Of a stretch of DNA of 64,000 bases, positions 59,664 through 64,000 are shown piece after piece. This stretch comes from Sycobia sp. Sy_11. Its lineage: Eukaryota; Arthropoda; Insecta; Hymenoptera; Epichrysomallidae. Made by a program: the position numbers and the translations under genes. The stretch's first letter is position 1. Each line of letters starts with the position of its first letter. Location of the stretch: assembly GCA_018907035.1 (NCBI GenBank), contig JACCIC010000034.1, forward strand, positions 1,631,001 to 1,695,000. The letters are read 5' to 3'. Below the pieces are notes generated by a model. The model saw only the letters and a program-made list of their open reading frames with translations. It was not told the DNA's origin and ran no database searches.

Positions 59664-60060
59664 CGTGTGTGTATGCATGTAGGCAGTAGGTTATAATGCA
59701 TAGGTGAAGCGAGCTCCGTGAAAAATGATCGCGCGTGCCCCCGAGGCGAGAAGGTGCGCGATGGCGCCCTCCTCCCCCTCTCCATACTAGATAGCCGGCA
59801 TATGGTTATTTTCCAGACGAGCCGTTGTTGCTGTTGCGTATATTGTGAAATAGTTTCGGAAATAGGTTGGGTCGAAGGTTATATACGTATAGTAATGGAT
59901 GTCGGGTCCCGACGGGCCCCGATGTTGACGACGATACAGCCGCGGTGGTGCATCTGCGCCGCGCGCGCCCGGACACGTAGCGCATGCGCGTGTTGAAGGA
60001 TATATGTATATATACATATACATATATATAACCTGGTGATTGTTGTTCACTTCCTCCTCA
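59270..60060. other. CpG-rich islet with compound microsatellite
   Basis: CpG-dense sequence with an AT-GT-GC microsatellite at 59599-59665. GCGCATGCGC at 59980-59989 is a perfect NRF-1/Ewg-type binding site. It could be a promoter or enhancer. Open frames of 80-92 codons on both strands show no domain. Confidence 0.4.
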
Positions 60061-60217
60061 TGATTCTTCTCATTGTCTAATGTCTGCTAATGTAATATTA
60101 TATACCGTCTATATAGCCTATCATTTGGGGACACGGAACGAAGTCGCCAGGGGTCTGCGCGTGTGTGGTTGGATGTGATTTTTTTTTCATTTATATATGC
60201 ATTTGGACAGGATTTTT

Positions 60218-60446
60218 AACTAATTGCACTTTACTAATAAAGAATTTTTTTTATTTCAGCTAATATATTTTTATTTCAGATTAGTCTACGGAGGTGATTT
60301 TAAACAAGGACAGTCTAACTGTCACAATTTTCAAATAATTATATATTGATATGTATTAATATTGATATAATTATATATTGATATTATCATGTATTAGTTT
60401 TAATTTATTTAATAGGATTATAAGACCAATAGAAATATTTATTAAT
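60218..60446 (+). mobile_element. Right end of the ~146-bp-TIR DNA element (second copy, truncated)
   Basis: It matches about 19778-19990, the right end of the element at 18786. Shared landmarks are CAGCTAATATATTTTTATTT, GATTAGTCTA, GGTGATTTTAAACAAGGACA, GTCTAACTGTC and AATATTTATTAATTTATC. The remainder of the element is missing to the left. Confidence 0.85.
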
Positions 60447-60489
60447 TTATCTAACAACAGTCGACACAAGCACAATTACAGTATATTGA

Positions 60490-60600
60490 ATGAATAAAAA
60501 TTAATAAATATGTTGATCGGTCTTACAATCTTTATACACAACGTACTATACTAATATAATGATAATCGGACTGTCCTTATTTATAATCCCTCTCTAGATT
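60490..60600 (-). mobile_element. Opposite-facing end of a related DNA element
   Basis: ATTAATAAATATGTTGATCG with GTCTTACAATCT, then CGGACTGTCCTTATTTATAA, follow the order tip to inner end of the same terminal repeat, in inverted orientation and more diverged. Two element tips thus face each other across about 45 bp. Confidence 0.6.
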
Positions 60601-61088
60601 CTGAAATGGACATTACTCCTAAAAAATAAGATAAAAATGAAATTAAATAATAAATTAAAAAATAAAATAATACAATTACAATAATTTGACGGAATATATT
60701 AAATTAAATCAGTAAGTTATTTTCTGAAAAAACTATAAAAAGTACGTAAAAATATTTACATTGTAACCATACATCTAAACTCTTAATTAAACCAAAAAGT
60801 TTTGAAAAAATTTCAAATGCGCAACCATTCTCGATGGATTGCCTATATAATAGCAATCAAATTCGTCAGTGCAATAATCAGAAGGCTTTGCATTTAAATG
60901 CAGACCGAATCGCCGCCCAATAGTCGTCGAACAATAACTTCTCTTACTCCCCACTCCCCCCCCCCCGACTGCTTCTACCATACACGTTACGGTGCAGGTG
61001 GCGTGACGCCGTGCGGCGAGACCGTGGCAATACTCGCTCTGAAAAAATAATGTTCAATTACACGACACTTTATATTCACTGACAAGCC

Positions 61089-61090
<2 letters not shown>
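60601..61090. other. Unassigned sequence
   Basis: AT-rich at first, GC-richer from 60900, with a C-run at about 60955-60966. No gene seen. Confidence 0.4.

Positions 61091-61132
<42 letters not shown>
61091..61132. repeat. (CT)n microsatellite
   Basis: 42 bp of CT repeats within a CpG-moderate segment (about 61000-61310). Confidence 0.95.
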
Positions 61133-61134
<2 letters not shown>

Positions 61135-62130
61135 CGTCTTCGTTTTCCTTGAATAGCGTCGATGCGAGAAAGAGAAGTCGGAGGGGAGAGGATTTGACAA
61201 ATCGGAATGCAAATTTCAAATTCTCGCGAAGGGCGATGCCACCCATGTGTGTGCGCGGGCGCGTGTAGGATATTCTTATATAGAATACGATATTCATATA
61301 AAACATTGCCATGCCCCACCTTTAAATTTAGTAGCGGAGTGTAGTGTTGAAGAGTGTACTACTCGCAATTCCTTTTTTTTCTTTTGTTTCGTGGATTACA
61401 AAGCGTAACGGAATTTCTTTACTGCTTCAACATCCAGACCACTTATCTTGAATTTTATAATTTTGAATTTAACAGATACTATATGGTCGTGCCGAAGAAT
61501 TGCTACTGAAGATTACGCTCTAAAAATCACAAAGTGGTTTCGGGAGTGGGGCCTTCGGGAGTGGGGAGCGTCATTTTTCCACCAGGCCCCGTAAAATCTT
61601 AGTCCGGAACTGCATGTACCTTTATTTTATGGTACCTCAAACTTTTTTAAAAATTTAATCAATTTCAAAGTCGTATAAAGATAAATTAAATACTATTTAT
61701 TAAATATGATTAAATATTATACAAAGATAATAAAAAAAGTTCTTTACTTCCGTTAAGATTAATCATGGCCGATGTGCCAGCGCATAAAAGAAGCGATGAC
61801 TGACAGCGCTATAATATATCGATTTCAGAATTCTTTTTAACCAACGAAAATCGAATCGTTATTGTACGAGGACAATCGAAATTTTCGCTAGATCAAATCA
61901 GTAAATATTTGGTATAGCATCAGATAGCATATAACATTCGTTGGGCGCATCTATATGATATATATATAGATTTATACAGCAGAGCATACTCCCCGAAAAG
62001 AACCCTTATTTTCCTACAGCGAGTGTAAACTAGTAGCGAATCTCCCTTTTACGGTCATTAAATATTGATCTCGTTCCGAGGAGGAGCTGTAGACACACAT
62101 AAACGAAACCTTGGCCAGTATATTATACAA

Positions 62131-62162
<32 letters not shown>

Positions 62163-64000
62163 TAAAGCCTTGCAATAAGATTGCGTCGAGGTGAAGGCGT
62201 ATATTACGAACTCTAAATTTAAGAGTGCTCCCGTATTATATGCGCCAGTCGCTGGACCGTGCGTATTCATACGCGTGCATATACATTTATATATACCCTT
62301 AAATCTTGCTCTTTATGAATTTCGGAAAGTCGTTGCACGAAGTCTCGTGGCCTGCCAAGGGGAGGGAAAGCCTGCCACTGGATTACTCGCGTAATAATAT
62401 GGGTGCGCGCTCGCGGCGCGGTCGGGGCTAAAAATTGTAGTGGACGCTTCAATTACTTCGGCTGGCGACTGCGATACTGCCGCTATGCTAGTGCGATTGC
62501 AAGACGTACGACATGTGCGCGTCGCGATACGTATTCCTACTTATATAGTAATGTTAATTACAAAAATATTTTGTATTACCGTAAAATAACCTGCAATATT
62601 ATTTGTGCGTTATATATTTTCATTACGTTTATTGAAAATGTAAAACATGCAGGATTTATTCAACCTCAATAATATTACAATATTTTTCTTGGATCATTTT
62701 AATGGAAATTATAAAATTTGAAACTAAAGGATGAATGTTTCATTTAATGAATAATACATTTGGCTAGTTGGTGGATTGTAATATTATTGTAATGTTATAG
62801 TGTAAAAGCTCTCTTTCGATTAAAAAATAATTTAATATTGCCTAGTTTTAAAAGCTCTTCGGTATTCTTGATAAAATGATTTTTTTATTTTTTTTAGTGT
62901 ACCATAGCTAGAAAATCGATAAAAAATTATAATGAAAAATTTAATTTCATTCGAAAATTCAATCAGATTAAGCGATATACATTTAATCTATAAAGACACA
63001 TCTAGATGTAGTATATATAAAATTTTATTTTTGACTATCAAATGAAAATTTTATTACGAATGTAAGCTTTAGATAAGTACTAACATGAAAAAAGATTATT
63101 CACCAGATATTATTAAGTTATAGATTTAACATTTAGAAGGGAGTAATAATATATGTTGCTCATTTCATTTTTTCATTCTAAATATTACGTAAGAATTAAT
63201 TTTTAAAATGACTACATTATACATGGAAATGAATATGTAAACCTTCGCATTAAAAATCGAATGAAAAATACATTTCCTTGTTATCTAATATGATAATTTT
63301 TCCATTTTGATATTTTTTTTATATTCTATAGTATATTTATTTACTTTAAAAAAAAGGTGAGTCCGCAATAAACGTATATAGGTATAGTAAATATAGCCCT
63401 CGACCGTCCGCTCTCGCAAGTGCCAGATACATATCATCTCATGGATTCTATAGGATTCGATGTGAGATCGATGAAATCTTTGTAAATATAATCTTGTACT
63501 GAATATGAAGATGAATAAGGCAGATTCTATCTATACTATATACATGCTTAGTGGGCGCGAAGAACAATGAAAAACATGACATGCTCTCCAATTTGATTCT
63601 GCACGTAATACATTTTGCTCTATATAATTTCTATGTATCTTTTTTTTTAATAGAAAATATATCTTCTTTATCACGTTTTAAAAATTTTTCGCACTTTTCT
63701 TTAACCGCAGCTTTCAGATTTCATAATACTGCACTTTGACGACCCGCTGTCGCAGCTATTATACTCTTATTGTAAATATGTGTAATTCTGCGATACAAAT
63801 GCATGAAAAGGGAATTTTTCTATTCGTAATAACGTTCTCACGCCTGGCCGCGTGAATTTCATTTTTCACTTTAAATGTATACGCCACATGTTGCTGCTGA
63901 TGTCGTCGCTGATAGTTTTAGTCACGACGAACCTCATGCGCGATCCTATATTTTTTTATCGCGCAAGAATGATGAGTTATAGAATTTTCGGGATAGAATT
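61133..64000. other. AT-rich sequence with one more CpG islet
   Basis: (AT)n at about 62130-62162. A CpG-richer islet lies at about 62330-62530 (GGTGCGCGCTCGCGGCGCGG). Open frames of 60-90 codons show no domain. Nothing else is recognised up to the window end. Confidence 0.4.

Overview
The window looks like insect nuclear DNA, most likely from a hymenopteran and plausibly an ant. It is AT-rich and non-bacterial, with short AT-rich introns of about 60-110 bp. It carries many decayed transposons of insect type: mariner, a Tc1/mariner relative with a WIGRR motif, a Mutator-like element, R1-like and RNase H-bearing non-LTR elements, Gypsy, and a tRNA-derived SINE. Short CpG-rich islets and long (CT)n and (TA)n microsatellites are scattered through it. 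The order is an inference from the family mix, not a database result. Layout: 1-1461 is the 3' end of a non-LTR retrotransposon. 2110-2845 (minus) is a decayed transposase. 2850-10500 is mostly unassigned AT-rich DNA with microsatellites and one GC-richer structured islet. 10543-13220 is a wrecked Gypsy element fused mid-ORF to a Mutator-like transposase on the opposite strand. 14973-16327 is a GC-rich unit with three ~200-bp tandem repeats, a basic open frame and a perfect histone-type 3' stem-loop; this is the most unusual item in the window. 18316-20535 is an R1-like reverse transcriptase split by a 1.2-kb DNA element with ~146-bp inverted repeats, followed by a broken mariner. 23.1-24.9 kb holds palindromes and a SINE with perfect target duplications. 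26154-27419 is an almost whole mariner killed by one frameshift and two stops. 28976-29290 is a decayed DDE transposase. 29488-31071 (minus) is the only host gene I can reconstruct: seven exons and 368 codons, matching TEFM (mitochondrial transcription elongation factor) along its length. 31.2-35.9 kb holds tandem repeats and three more mariner fragments. 38729-40084 is a probable non-autonomous DNA element. 49.0-50.8 kb (minus) is an older non-LTR remnant interrupted by a second SINE copy. The remainder from about 36 to 64 kb is AT-rich non-coding sequence with CpG-rich islets and microsatellites, which could be a long intron or intergenic region. I recognise no exons there. How the parts relate: apart from TEFM there is no pathway in this window. 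The rest is a layered record of transposition: SINE into LINE, DNA element into R1, and a Mutator/Gypsy fusion. Replication-dependent histone genes are not visible, which makes the histone-type RNA 3'-end signal at 16307-16322 stand out.
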